A DNA stretch of 64,000 nt from Muraenolepis orangiensis (lineage: Eukaryota > Chordata > Actinopteri > Gadiformes > Muraenolepididae), in NCBI GenBank assembly GCA_027704905.1, contig CM051001.1, forward strand, positions 21,130,110-21,194,109, read 5' to 3'. Below are positions 37,544 through 49,759 of this stretch, piece by piece; the stretch's first letter is position 1, and the number at the start of each line of letters is the position of its first letter. The notes beneath the pieces were generated by a model. That model saw only the letters and a program-made list of their open reading frames with translations, did not search any database and was not told the DNA's origin. The translations under genes were made by a program, and so were the position numbers.

Positions 37544-40540
37544 CTAGCTGGATTTCATCTTTTCAGCAACGTTGGTTCCTCTTGATTTATTCAACACCAC
37601 GGTGGCCTGGAAAAGTCAAAGCAGAACATGTGAAAACCTGAGTACATGTCTCAAAGCACAACAATGTCTCAAAGCGCATGAGACTTGAAAAAAAAAGTAT
37701 TAAGGTGTGTTTGAAACCATCTAAACCAAGTATAACCTCAACATCAAAAACGGTTAACGACAACACAAATTGTGCTTTTGGTTGTGGCAAAATAGCAACA
37801 TAGAGATATATGGACAGCGCTCATAACTCCTCATTGCAACTTCCTGAATCGACACTATTACACACAACTGGTCAATTTGCCTGTGTAGGCGTGGTATGTG
37901 TAGGCGTAGAAGTTGGAACAAATAGACACTTGTTCTAACTGGCTACCAAGATGCAGCGTTACCATTGGATACCAACGGTCAAGAAGAATTGACACCTTGG
38001 ATGGATGTGGGAAGCAGTGTTTCCACATATATTTATAGCCAATCGGTGAACAGTTAGTGCTAAGGGGCAGATGGTCGGTGACAGTGTTGGAATTATTTGA
38101 CCATGTATATAGCAAGACATATCATGTATACAGCCAGACCAAGAGCAGATTAACCACATGAGCCACACCACATGTGATGACACTCCTAAATCTACCGTGT
38201 GTACATTTTCCTTCCGCTCCCAAACCCTAGCAGAACAACAGCGCTATTGAACACTGAATGTAGTCCCTTAGACTGCACCGATCATGTGATGTCTGCGCAT
38301 CCCGGGGACGAGGGTGCCCGGCGTCACGCTGAATTCATAACCATTAGCGTTGAAGTTCCAGACGCTAATGCGGCCAGGGTGTGCTGGAGTACCGCGGCGG
38401 TAGAAGTAGCCGATCGGCGACAGACCATACCTGCTCCAGGAGGACCCCTGCGGCTTGGTCGATGGCGCCGCCCACATGCCGGTACTGGCCAGAGTAGCGG
38501 ATGAAGGCCCAGGTGAGCATGGCGACCATGGCCAGTCCCACCACACAGTCGCACGAAAAGGCAATGGTAGAGAGGCCGACGAACATCAGCAGGCCGGACA
38601 GCACGTACAGGAAGCAAATCAGTACAAACAGCACCGCGGGCGTCCGGAACGCACTGAACACATTCTTTGACTTAAAAAGGGATAGGGAAAAGGAGAAACA
38701 GACAGAACAAAAACACATTATTTGGGGGAATTCTCCACACACACACACACACACACACAACACTAGATGACTTAATCCACGGTGGAGTTTGGCACAGAAT
38801 TCACATGAAAAAAATAACTGGAAGAACGTGAGCTGCAAAGCAGCAATGGCATGCATGCGTCGTTTTGTGTGTGTGTTTTTATGTACTTCATTGTGTTTGC
38901 TGTACGAATGCCACATTTCCTGAAGCTCGACCACCAGCTGGTTACGGTAGCGCTCGCAGAACTCGGCTCCGCCCATCTTCTTGGTGGAGGAGAAGGAATG
39001 CAGCGCGTCATTGGAGAAGAAGAGGTGCTTCTCATCCAGGGAGTCTGGGGAGACATACGGCACGTCCCCGCCACACACCTAGGGAGACAACGGGGCACAG
39101 AGATGGGTTTCGAACCCCAATGGCCACAGCTGCCCTTACATGCATCTGAAATTCCCAGTAAGTAAGCTTTGGAGTCTGCTCAATTACTTAATTGTATATT
39201 AAGTACTTTTAAAAAGGTATTTGAGTACCTTATTGTACTTTTACCTGAGCACTGGATCAGTTCTTGGAGACTTGTTAGGAATTAAATGCACTTTTGACTT
39301 CTAGTGACGAGTTGTTCTCTTACCTCTAACTATGTTGTAAGTTGCATTGGATAAAGCGTCTGCTAAATGACTGTAATGGTAAGTAATGTAAATGGGGACT
39401 GCCCTAAAGTCTGATAATACACATGGCATTAATAGTGGCAAATGTGAACACTGTCTAAACACTCCCTGTGTATGAAGTAGATTTGCGAAAGAATAAAGAA
39501 TTTCTTTAGAACGTATTTTCTCTGTACAGACAGCCAGAGTTTGTCACCCTTTCCACGGTTGTCAGACTATTAAACCAGACGGGATAAAAAAAAACAATTC
39601 ACCCACCTTTTCCATGTTCTTGTAGTATTGGTCTTTGGCTGTTGCCACGGCCACCAGGTTATTGGCCTCGGCTGTTGCCTTGGGAAACGCGAGGAAGGGA
39701 AAGATCATAAGAAGGGGGAACGTAGTTTAATAAATAATTATACATTGAATTTGTTTGGCGCTTTCAGGACACTCGAGGTTCACCTGGGAAGTTGTTAATG
39801 TACAACAGACATATAACCCTGAATCACTGAAACAAACAGGTAGTGGGAAAAAAAATACTAATAATGAAAAAAAAAAGTAAAAGTAAAGAACTTTTGGAAA
39901 TAATTGTACTTAAAAGATGATGTAGGAGAACTGCATTACATGTCAAGGGATCAAATCGGGAAATGTGTAAATGTCATAGTCATAGGTAGAACTGTTGAAG
40001 CTAAACAAACACTTCAACACATATGGTGAGTGGTTGTAACCATCAACCAAAACCTATTCATATGGAGGGAGAATAGATATTGACTTCATCACAGGACATA
40101 CCCTGAAAATAGTGCTACTCTGTTGACCGATTGGCAGAATCGTTGACTAGCTTGCCCTCCTGGTCTGATCAGAATACTAGTTTTCCACACTACCAACTTA
40201 TTCTGAGACTTCCAAAGTTTCCATTGCTCTACATTAAAGGGTTTGTGTAGTATCTTTGTAGTTCTATTATTCTGACCTGTAATGTATTGGTTACCTACAA
40301 GTAATGTAGCTTACTTACTTTTGTATTGCAGGAGTAATTCAACCAATAAACATAAATTATGTTAATTTGAAACCCACCTGCAGCATGGACTTTGGATGTG
40401 GCAAGTCCTCTCCTTGGTAAATCTTGATGTATGCCTGCAAGTACAGTAACAGCAGCCCATGTCAGCGGTGCGTGCGTGGTTCAGATTCAGCAGCAGGTGT
40501 ATATGTGTGTGTGTGTGTGTATATGTATATGTATATGTAT

Positions 40541-40629
<89 letters not shown>

Positions 40630-43075
40630 GAGAGGAGGGAGAACGTCACCTTGAAGAACTCCAGCAGGCCCATGCAGGTGACCTTGTTGCCATTGATCTC
40701 TTTCTCAGCAAGCTTGTCGGGATGCAGCAGAGCAGGGATGAGATAACTCAGCTCATCTTTAAACTCTGGTGCCACATCTAGCGAAACATTTCAATCAGAA
40801 TCATGATCTTCAATCACTTTTACTACTAATAATAATAAATGTATAGAGAGTGCATGTTTTTGCATGCAAGATAAAATGTAGGATTGCCGCAAGCTATTTA
40901 GAATACAAACTAACAAGCTTGACATGTTGTAGCATGTTCTAAACAGCATAACTGCTGGATCAGCAGCCCCTATATACACATATATATACGTCTATAATGG
41001 GCTAGCATGCCCATGTTAGCATCAGCATGACACAAGATAACCATTTTGCCTTGCAAATAATCCCACCAATGACATACCATTTCGCAGAGCATGGTTGGGA
41101 CCTTATATTAGAACCAAAACCTTACCACCGAGTTGGCCCTTGAAAGAAGGGCTGGTGGCGACCTTCAGGCCAGGATGAGGCAGCAGGAAGCAGGAGATCT
41201 CGGTGAAGCAGGAGTGGATGTGCTCCCTCACGGTCTGCAGCTCCTCATGCTGAGCATCCTTGACCTAAAAGAAAGGCAGGAAGGAAGGAAGGAAACAAGA
41301 TAACGATAAACAGTACCAGGGAAATGTGTGTTTTTGGGCTTTTAAAACGTGTTCAAGCATAATAGTCTATGCTATGTTGTCACTGGTACTAAATAAAAGT
41401 GTAAAGCAGAACAAATAAGTGTAAAATCCTATGTTTTAGCCAATCCCCGCCAACCATTTTGTGCATGTTCTACTCTGCTCCGAAGGTCCCGCCAACAGAG
41501 CGAGGGTATGGGGGTTTGCCAGGACCAGTGAGTGTGTGTATGTGTATGTGTGTATGTGTGTATGTGTGTATGTGTGTATGTGTGTATGTGTGTGTGGTTT
41601 TGCCAGGGGACCAGTTAATGTTGTGGTTGGCTGTGTCCGAGAGGGTTAAGCTTCTCGCCAATGTATAATATAACGTCATGCTATGTGGGTGCATTTCACA
41701 TTCAACATCGTACTCAATAATATTTGTAACCAAGATGGTCGCCAAAATTCAGCATGACCCAATCTGCTGCTAATAGAACAGTTACCTGCAATCTTTTCTC
41801 CAGGAATGCCTTGCCACCTTGGAGTCCATACTTGTATTCGTAGGGAAAACTCCAATCTCGGATCAGGAACATTAAGGACTGTTGAAAGAGGGGAAAAGTC
41901 TAAATAAAACTAGGAAGACATAAAATCACACATTCAGATTCATGGCTAAGAAGGCATTCATCTGAATGAGACCCGAGGGGCCACAAACAATGTATTCAAA
42001 AAAGTATATCCAGTTGATTTAGAGTACTGTGACAAACGAAAAGCAGCGTAAAAATAACACTACAATTATAGAGAGAGTTGTTGCACCTGGAAAGGCTTCT
42101 GAAAGATTTCGTCCAAGGCCAGTCGTCCATACTCAGTAAACAGCTGTGAGGGAGAGATAGGGCGGTGGTTGGTAGAGAACACAAGAGAAGTGAAGGAGTG
42201 GTGTTGCAGCAGATATAAGGACATACACATGTGGCCCAAAATACTTACTGAACACAACTCTGTGTCATTGTCTACAATACAAAAAGGAGTGGTTGAGTCA
42301 TTGTAAAAAAAAAAAACCATAGGTTTATGCTGGATCTTGCTCATACGATCTGCATCAGGTTAATCAAGAAACGCCCAGAGGAAAGATGGATATTGAGCAA
42401 TTGCTTCAAAGTAAAAAAGACCAGAAGAACTGGACACAATCTGTACCTACAATTCATCTTACCCAGATTAGTGAGCGGTATATAAACAAAAACCAGCATA
42501 CACAAATATACAAACTGCATGCTAACAAAGTTAGCACAGTATAGGATACATTGAATCCACTAGCCTAGCTCCTGCAAAATAAAGGATGTCATCATTTATT
42601 ATTGTTATATACATGGAAACCCTTGAATTTAAATACAGCTGGTCATGGTTAAGGCGTATTTAGCTTGCTCTACAGGAGCTAGGCTAGCCTTTTCTATATG
42701 TAGTCTTGCATTGTGCTAACGTGTTTAGCATGCAGGCCGCCATCATTTGCCTAAGCTCTGAACCGAAGCCCAGGGGTGAGAGGCACCCATTGTCTCATCT
42801 GTAACTGGGCAAGGAAACAAAAGGCAACTTCCTCCTCCTCCATAGCAATGTTAGCTCTACCCTTACACATATTTACAACTAAGTCAAGTCAAGTTTATCA
42901 AAGTTATAAGTATAAGCAATGGGTGAAAATCTTATGTGCAATACCCAGACGGCAGACAGCAGTTAAAAAAATAAAAATAATAGAATAAAAAAAGTAAAAC
43001 AAACTGTATAAAGTTAAATATATAAAAATATAAAAGTGCATATATGAAATGCAATATATTAGCACAAAAAAAGAG

Positions 43076-43109
<34 letters not shown>

Positions 43110-46100
43110 CGATGTAATAAAATATACATGGTTATATGCTATACACCCTTTTTCAGCAGCCTGAAGGCCTGACTGGAAGCTGTCTCTAAGTCTATTTGTA
43201 ACCATACAAATAGACTTATGTCCATGAAAACCATGTCCTGGACAGGAACATCCTTCCTTTTGCCATGTTAAAGGCCCCCTATTTTACTACAAGGCGGGAT
43301 TGGACTGTGCCAATGGTAGGCTTATCTATCCATTATACATCAGGTGGACACGCCTACTTGTGATGTCACTAAAGGGTAGATTTTGACGGCTAATCAACAT
43401 CCCATCTGGTAGTCAAATAGGGGCACTCTCATCTGCACAAACCTGGAGCTGCTGAAGATCATCTTCTTGTATGTTCTGGGAGATATTGTAGATCTAGAAG
43501 AGACACATCAAGGCAACAGCCCATTATAGAACTGAATTTCAGGGACTTTTTTTCCACTTTCACTAGAAATCATTACATAAAGCATGATTAACATTTAAAA
43601 CAATTTTTAAATCACCTGCATTGAGCTGGTCATTGTGCTGAGGGCAAAGATGGTGGCACAATCCTTAACAGTGGACTGGTTGTCAAAAGCCCCCTGAGTG
43701 TCCATCAGCAACACTGCCACCTGCAGACACATATTAGGGTTGCTATAATAATAAATTATATAATATCCAATCATTTCCCATACAAACATAACTCAAAGTT
43801 AAGGTGATTTTCCCCCCTTCAGCCCTTCTTTTCAGGAAGTTAAAGTCGTATAGATTCAATTTATAAACATTGTACCTATTGAACATTGAACCGCATTACA
43901 AACCATCTGCAATTAGTTTAGACAGACCCAAGACACAGCAGGGTCTGGAACAGATTGCGTGTGTAAATGCATCGAGCTGTATTGGCTCTGTGGGGAACAG
44001 TGTTGCCCAAAACCACTGCATTCTTGTGAGGCACACTGGGGCTGGGTGAATAGGCCTTGAATTTATTAACATTTTCTTTATCATTGTGGCTTAAACTATA
44101 CTACCAACATTAATGCTCACAGTATAGGTCACAATTATATATAGAGTATAAAATTGTACTGTGTGCATTAATAGGTTAATGTTCATTGTAACATCAAAAC
44201 GTTTATTCTGTGTCTTCCGTCTAACCATTGGCAAATAATTGCATGTCATACTTGCCATGGTGGTGTAGACCTCAACTTTTGCAAAAAATACATTTTTGTT
44301 CTTCGCGGATGTTTTAAAAGTATTCAATGGCTTCTTCATGACTTGTTTTCTGCATACAAAACTGCATGTCGGTAATATAAAAAGGTATTGGTAACAAACA
44401 AAAGAGAAATGTTTTTCTAAACTAAATATATTAATGTTAATCCTAGACAGAACATTTGGATTGTATACACATGTATCGTTTAATCCAGTTGAGCCATCAC
44501 ACCCACTGGTGTAGAGGGTAATTGGATGGTATTGTATCAGAATTAGCCTCTATCGTGTCCAGTGTTAAAGGTCCTTCTCCAATGAGGTACCTCTGTTCCA
44601 TCACTCTTTTGGACCAGGAAGACCTCACTCCACAGCTGGATGCCGGTGGTCTCAGGTTCTGAGCCGCCCCGCCAAGAGAACCCAGTCAGGGGCTCGTTTA
44701 TCCCTCCCAGCCAGTTTTCATCCGACTGAGAAAGAAACATTTCATATTAGTAGTTTCATATTAGTCAGAGTCACAGAAGCCTTAATCCAAGGCGATTTAC
44801 AGTTTCAAATGTTGCTTTTATCATATAATATACAATATAAAACATAATATAATATGCAACAAGTGACCTCATAATTAATTAATACTGTTTGGCTGTGACT
44901 ACCTCATTCAGTAAGTTATGTGTAAGCAGTGATTTATATTAAAGTCAAAAATCCATTTAAATGCAGACTTCTCATAGCAGAACAGGAAAAGCGAGACAAA
45001 CAGTCAAAAGGCAAAGTATTTGCTGTGTGTGGGAGTAAGGAACTCACCTTCCTATACATGTAGCGCAACATGAAGTCCAGCAGGAAGCTCTTCCCCTTTC
45101 GGAAGGCTCCGGCAACAGACAGCACCACGACATGTTTGTCCCGGATCTCCGGAGCCAGAAGGATCCGTTCCAGAGCCTCCGTGTCTAACGCAAAGGAGTG
45201 CTCCTCCTTGCTCACGGTTACGATTTGAACTGGACCCGGGTTGCTTGGCATGGTCAGCTCTCTGTGGACATCACACATGAAATGTATGTGAATGACAATA
45301 ACATGCCACTGACAAGCAAGCACATGCACGCCTAGGGGAAAGAGAGCCCATGATATCCCATGATAAAAAAAAATAAGACATTTAACGTGAGACAATGTTT
45401 GGCTCTGTGCAACATCAACTATAGGGTGGCCTTGTGGCTGTTACACTCTAATCCCTGCTGGGCTATTGGATACTTAGAATATTCTTTGAACCCACAAACA
45501 GATTTCCTTTCAGTGAATTCAATAGACTTCATTGTTGGCTGTGTAAACCGTTTTCTAAAAAAGGGAGGTGCTTGCATGGCAAAAAATATAAATTATCCAC
45601 AGCTCATTAACAATAAGTATTTGCTTTTACTTTAACCAAATATCATAATTTATATTATCTTATTCTCATTCTGTCTCTCTCTCTCTCTCTCTTCTTAACC
45701 ACCCATTCGCTCAAGAGAACAGTGGCCTTTTCTCAGATAGTTATGCTTGAGGTGTGGTAGGTAGTACTACACATGCCATGCATTGCTCAGCAATGAGTGT
45801 CTCGTCTTCACAGACAAGTCAAAACCTCCAGCCTCGCTCCGACACTGATGATACACTAGTTGGAGTGGATATGATATAGATTGGAGATCCTTTATCTTTG
45901 ACATGTAGTGTAGTAGTTCAATGGAATGTTTTTTTTCTCCCCATTCACTCCCGCAATATGAATTTTGATATGAATAATATTAACACCACTATACTATAAG
46001 CAACACAATAAACCATGAAAAAATAACAATAAAGCTTCATGGATGATACAAAGATACATACATACAGCGATTGTCCTTTAAACATGTACATACAACATGT

Positions 46101-46256
46101 GAAACGGCTTGCCTTACACATACGTTTAATGTAGTTGACAACCGTTAAACTTGTGGGGGGAAAAAAGAGAAATATCAGCAATACATGGACGGAGGGGTGG
46201 AGGTTGACTTGAAGCCATTAAAACAAACCTAGCAAACCTGGCTTTCGGACGTCCAT
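37544..46256 (-). CDS. atl3: Atlastin GTPase, atl3
   Basis: Fourteen coding exons on the minus strand: 46238-46256, 45048-45259, 44591-44725, 43616-43720, 43443-43493, 42087-42143, 41786-41878, 41126-41264, 40650-40777, 40378-40434, 39607-39678, 38887-39078, 38431-38670 and 37544-37606. Phases join throughout, giving 520 aa (human ATL3 is 541). Atlastins are dynamin-like GTPases that fuse ER membranes into three-way junctions. Seen: P-loop GAFRKGKS (57-64), switch region ETTGIQLWSEVF, DTQG (129-132), RDWS (about 200-203), a helical middle domain, then two hydrophobic membrane segments (about 432-454 and 462-477) followed by IRYSGQYRHVGGAI. Segments such as ALDEIFQKPFQ and TVKDCATIFALSTMTSS match ATL3 best. 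The start exon (MDVRKP) and its splice to ELTMPSNPG are the least certain join; a second donor 10 bp on would keep phase. The last exon adds a 20-residue tail rich in Lys. Confidence 0.95.
39221..39400 (+). repeat. Dispersed teleost repeat copy in atl3 intron
   Basis: Shares TGACTTCTAGTGACGAGTTG and the ending GGATAAAGCGTCTGC with the copy at 18151-18519. It lies in the intron between atl3 exons 11 and 12. Confidence 0.75.
40551..40621. repeat. (TA)n microsatellite in atl3 intron
   Basis: About 35 TA units preceded by GTATAT-type units, only about 28 bases beyond the donor site of atl3 exon 9 (minus strand). Confidence 0.95.
42515..42735. mobile_element. Foldback MITE in atl3 intron 5
   Basis: The left segment from 42515 (CTGCATGCTAACAAAGTTAG ... 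CTAGCCTAGCTCCTG) matches the reverse complement of the right segment ending 42735 over about 63 bp (CTGCATGCTAAACACGTTAG ... CTAGCCTAGCTCCTG), with diverged middles. The 221-bp element is thus mostly inverted repeat with a short centre, the layout of foldback MITEs. Confidence 0.65.
42895..43290. repeat. Partial copy of a dispersed fish repeat with TA array
   Basis: Contains GTCAAGTCAAGTTTATCAAA, a (TA)n run at about 43079-43106 and CAGCAGCCTGAAGGCCTGAC, which resembles a common fish repeat related to 20168-21226. A 14-bp perfect palindrome with ACCA loop lies at 43187-43218. Confidence 0.5.
44524..44577. repeat. 54-bp segment shared with the forkhead gene start
   Basis: Identical at 51 of 54 positions to 49692-49745. 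Here it lies in atl3 intron 3, starting 14 bases beyond the exon 3 border. The partner copy covers the ATG and first ten codons of the FOXN-like gene; in this copy the ATG reads ATA (minus strand). See the finding. Confidence 0.9.
45900..46165. repeat. Partial copy of the 20168-21226 repeat family
   Basis: Shares TCAATGGAATG and CTCCCCATTCACTCCCGCAATATGAATTTT with the left end of that element. It lies in atl3 intron 1. Confidence 0.5.
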
Positions 46257-46989
46257 CTTAAAACGGTCAAGACATTAAATCCATTTCCACGCGAGAAAAA
46301 CACATTTACTGCGTTATACGCGACGACTTATGTTCAATATGTCAGGCGGGTTTCAAACCATCAACCCACAGTACCAGCTAGCTGCTGATTGTTGTTGCTA
46401 AGCCGTTAGCCAGTTAGCAGGTAAAGCGAATGCGTGGCGAGATTAAAACGCACAAACATGAGGAAGCAGACGTTGGCCCTGTTCGAATGTAGACCATATT
46501 ATCTATTGTTTTACCTTTGGTTTCTTGAAATGGAAGATGTCAACACGAAAGTTATACGAGCAAAGGGAATGCAAAAAGGGTGCTTTGGGTGGAATATAAA
46601 CACTACGCGGCTACCAAAACTTTGTCCCCCCGCCACGAAACTTTCCCGTTTCCGTACTCACTCTGTTATGGGGCGTATGGGTAATGTAGTCCGTCTAAAC
46701 TACATTTTCCAAACGTCCAAATATATATATCTGTGTATACCACCATGGGAAATTGAGTCCTGCACTTGAAGTGTGGATGCGAAACTTTGTAGAGGATGTG
46801 TTTTAAAGTTTGCAAGCACTGTTTTGGAATGAAAAGCGCAATACAAATAAAAGGCATTATTTAAAAAATGCATTATTATTAAAGTCAATACATGACCATT
46901 TATGACGCAATTTTTAAATGTTAAAGATGTTATTTGTATAATCACAGACAAAAATAATACTAATAGTCCCATCTGAAAATAATAGTAAT

Positions 46990-46995
46990 TTTATT
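46990..46995 (-). terminator. Candidate polyadenylation signal of the FOXN-like gene
   Basis: TTTATT on the plus strand reads AATAAA on the minus strand, about 0.7 kb after the stop codon. A second match lies near 47193. Confidence 0.35.
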
Positions 46996-47708
46996 TGAAT
47001 TATTGTTGAAATTTACACCAGCAAAAAGACAAATCAAACTAGTAAGATGAATTGTATTCCATATGAACATCCACAAACATGAAAAGGCTAAGTGGTTCAT
47101 GTTGGAGACAGTCTCAAGATCTCAGAAATCTCATGACCCCTGCTTTTGGGAGTGGCAATACATGGCAGTGAATTTTTAAAACAAAAAAACCTGATTTATT
47201 TAGGACACATGCATATTTATTAGTAGTTGTGAATGTTTTTACATCTTTTTTAGCTACACATTAATTAAGTTTAAAGTTACTCCCTTTCGCATTAAAATGT
47301 CCCATATATGCTAAAATCATTTAAGGATGAAGATCAACACTTATTGGTTTGAAGACCCATATTTTAACCTCAAAGTCGATCTTGATCTACACTTCTGGCC
47401 TTAAATATTGCATTTTTCTCTGATCACCCTCTTTGTTGGGGGTATATAGAGTGAAAAACCATCACCTGAAAGTGCCTCTGACTCCAAGAGCAGAGTAAAT
47501 ACATGACACGATGTGATCTACAGTGTCATCAGTGCATCAGATACAAGGTCATCCATATTGTACGTAGGCTCGTACCGAGGTATAGACAACAAGGCAGTAA
47601 GTACAATGAACACACAAAGCTGGCAGAATGTTTCACAAGCACCTCTCTGTTGCCTGGAAAAGTAAAGTAAAAACCAGAGCTGTCTCTTGTATTTGTTGTC
47701 TGACTGTG

Positions 47709-49721
47709 TCAGTAAAGGCATTGGCCGCCACCCCCAGCAAGGTCAAGCAGTGACCCGGCTGCCTCTTGGGCCTCGGGATCCAGCTGGAGGATCTCCACGG
47801 ACTCCAAGTCCAGCTCAGCGTCACCCGGTAGCACCAGGTACTGATACTGGTGGCACTGGTAGTAGTGCAGCTCGATGTATCCGCTGTCCGACAGGGGGTC
47901 TTTCTCCATCTCCTCGCCGGTCTCCTCCTCCTCCTCGACAGACTCCATGGTGACGAGCTCCTCGTGGTCAGGGGTCAGCACGCCGGAGGAGATCCCAAAG
48001 AGAGTCGGGTTGTCGGAGGTCAGGATTTGAGATGACGGTGTGGACATGAGAAGGGAGTGAGAAAGGGAATCTGCACAAGAAAAGGCAAATTTGTATTTGA
48101 CGAGGATGCATGCTTCCGGGTACCAGTTAGGCCCAATAAAAAATGAAAAAAAAGCAAAGGGACAAAGACTAGCCTATACAGCCTAATTCTTGGGCCGTCA
48201 GTTGCCAAGGTTAGAAAAGGTTGTTGCTATGGCGACAAATGCAAACACACCAACCACATTACATGCTGAGAGAGCAACCATAAAGGACACATCCGGGCAG
48301 TAAACGTCAAAGAGGGCTGTGACTCTATTGACGGAACAGCCTAGAAGGAGTTCAAATAAACCGTACTGAATATGTTCTCAGTCTCAGTCAGACTTACCTG
48401 ACATTTCCACAGAATCGCACACCATAGACGTCACATAGTCATCTCCTTCCAACCTGGTCGACAAAAAGCCACATAGCCACACTGAATACCTTCCAGATGT
48501 AAGTAAAAGCAATAATACTATTACAATAATGTTACAACATACATACAAGTGGCGGAAGTTTGCTCATACAATATTTGTGCAATCATTTTGAAACCAAAGC
48601 CACTGCTGAGTATGTATATATAACCAAGTAGTTTCTTAACAAGAAAAAGTAAAGTATTTGTGAACGGCATACCGTGCAATGAATAACCGAGGCCAGAACA
48701 ACAGCGGAGTTAATGTTCACATTGGTGCTAGATGTGCACTCATGGATGAAGTGTAGGCTCGTACTTACAAGGCCGGCATGTGGACCAGATTGCTGTTGGT
48801 GCTGTGGTAATGATGGGTCTTCCTCAACACCTCCAGAAGGGCTGCTCGGTACTCGGGACACACACACCACAGAGATCCCTTCCCTACTGACTAAAACACA
48901 CAGGATACTAGTTTAGTGTAGTTAGTGCTGAAAGAAAATGGGGGGGAAAACTACTAATACAATTGACTCCTGCTGCTGTACTACACAGAATAGGTGATAG
49001 CAGATCACAAACCCAAAGCTGCCATTGATAAAGTTAGTCAGACAGGGTTTTTTGAAGGACGGTTTCCCATGTGACAGTTTGCCCCTACCTGGCTTTTGTC
49101 CCGCTGAATCTTCCGGAAGCTCTTGCTCAGAGACAGGTTGTGACGGACGGAGTTCCTCCATCCTCCGGCGACTGTGCTGTAGTAGGGAAAGCTGTTGATG
49201 ATCCACTCGTAAATCCCTTTCACTGGAAGCAATTTGTTTGGCGAGTCTTCTATCGCCATGAAAATCAGACTGCTAAACGAGTAAGGGGGCTTGTTTGAAG
49301 AGGAGGAAAGAGATTCGGCAGGCGTCTTTGGCTGATGGGGCAGCGGGTTGATCTTGGGCAGAGGCTGAAGCGGTAGCAGGTTGCTGCCCCTTTGATGCAG
49401 CCAGCTCAGGCAGGTCAAGTCGTCCTGGTCTGATGCGTTGGTGACATCCGACAAGCTACTGCCACGGCAGTGTGCGGTATGGTCTTCGAAGCAGTGGGAG
49501 GATGAGTTTGAGAGAGGGGAAGACTGGATGGATTCTAGGGTAGTGGGAGAAAGTGAAGTGGGGGATGGGGGAAAGGAGAGAGGCGAGAGAGGGAGCAGTA
49601 TGTGTATATTGGAAGAGGTCTGCGAATGAGAGGAATAGAAAGGTTGCGATGTAGCGAGAGTGGTATTGGGGCAGGGGGAATGAGTTGTGTGGGATGGTAT
49701 TGTATCAGAATTAGCCTCCAT
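47709..49721 (-). CDS. Forkhead transcription factor of the FOXN2/FOXN3 type
   Basis: Four coding exons on the minus strand: 49089-49721, 48769-48890, 48398-48453 and 47709-48070, all GT/AG and in phase, giving 390 aa. The first coding exon begins with an acceptor at 49759, so a non-coding exon lies further upstream. The forkhead domain starts at about residue 144 (KPPYSFSSLIFMAIEDSP); the recognition helix WRNSVRHNLSLSKSF is intact and the exon join gives DKSQSVGKGSLWCVCPEY, as in FOXN2/3. Also FOXN2/3-like are the acidic DDLTCLSWLHQRG upstream of the domain and, near the C-terminus, DSGY and EAAGSLLDLAG (FOXN3 has EAAGSLLHLAG). Ser/Pro-rich N-terminus; Glu-rich stretch near residue 310. It should bind DNA in the nucleus, in this family usually as a repressor. 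The divergence (for example YYSTVAGG in the domain) suggests a separate paralogue, so I give no symbol. Confidence 0.9.
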
Positions 49722-49745
49722 TGTGTCCAGTGTTAAAGGCCCTTC
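49692..49745. repeat. 54-bp segment shared with atl3 intron 3, covering the FOXN-like start codon
   Basis: Matches 44524-44577 at 51 of 54 positions in the same orientation, 5,168 bp apart. It includes 24 bases of 5' UTR, the ATG and the first ten codons. Confidence 0.9.
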
Positions 49746-49759
49746 ATTCAGTTGTAAAC

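Noticed and set aside
46434..46769. 111-codon frame upstream of atl3
   Set aside because: It lies in the atl3 5' flank, lacks similarity and has no exon borders.
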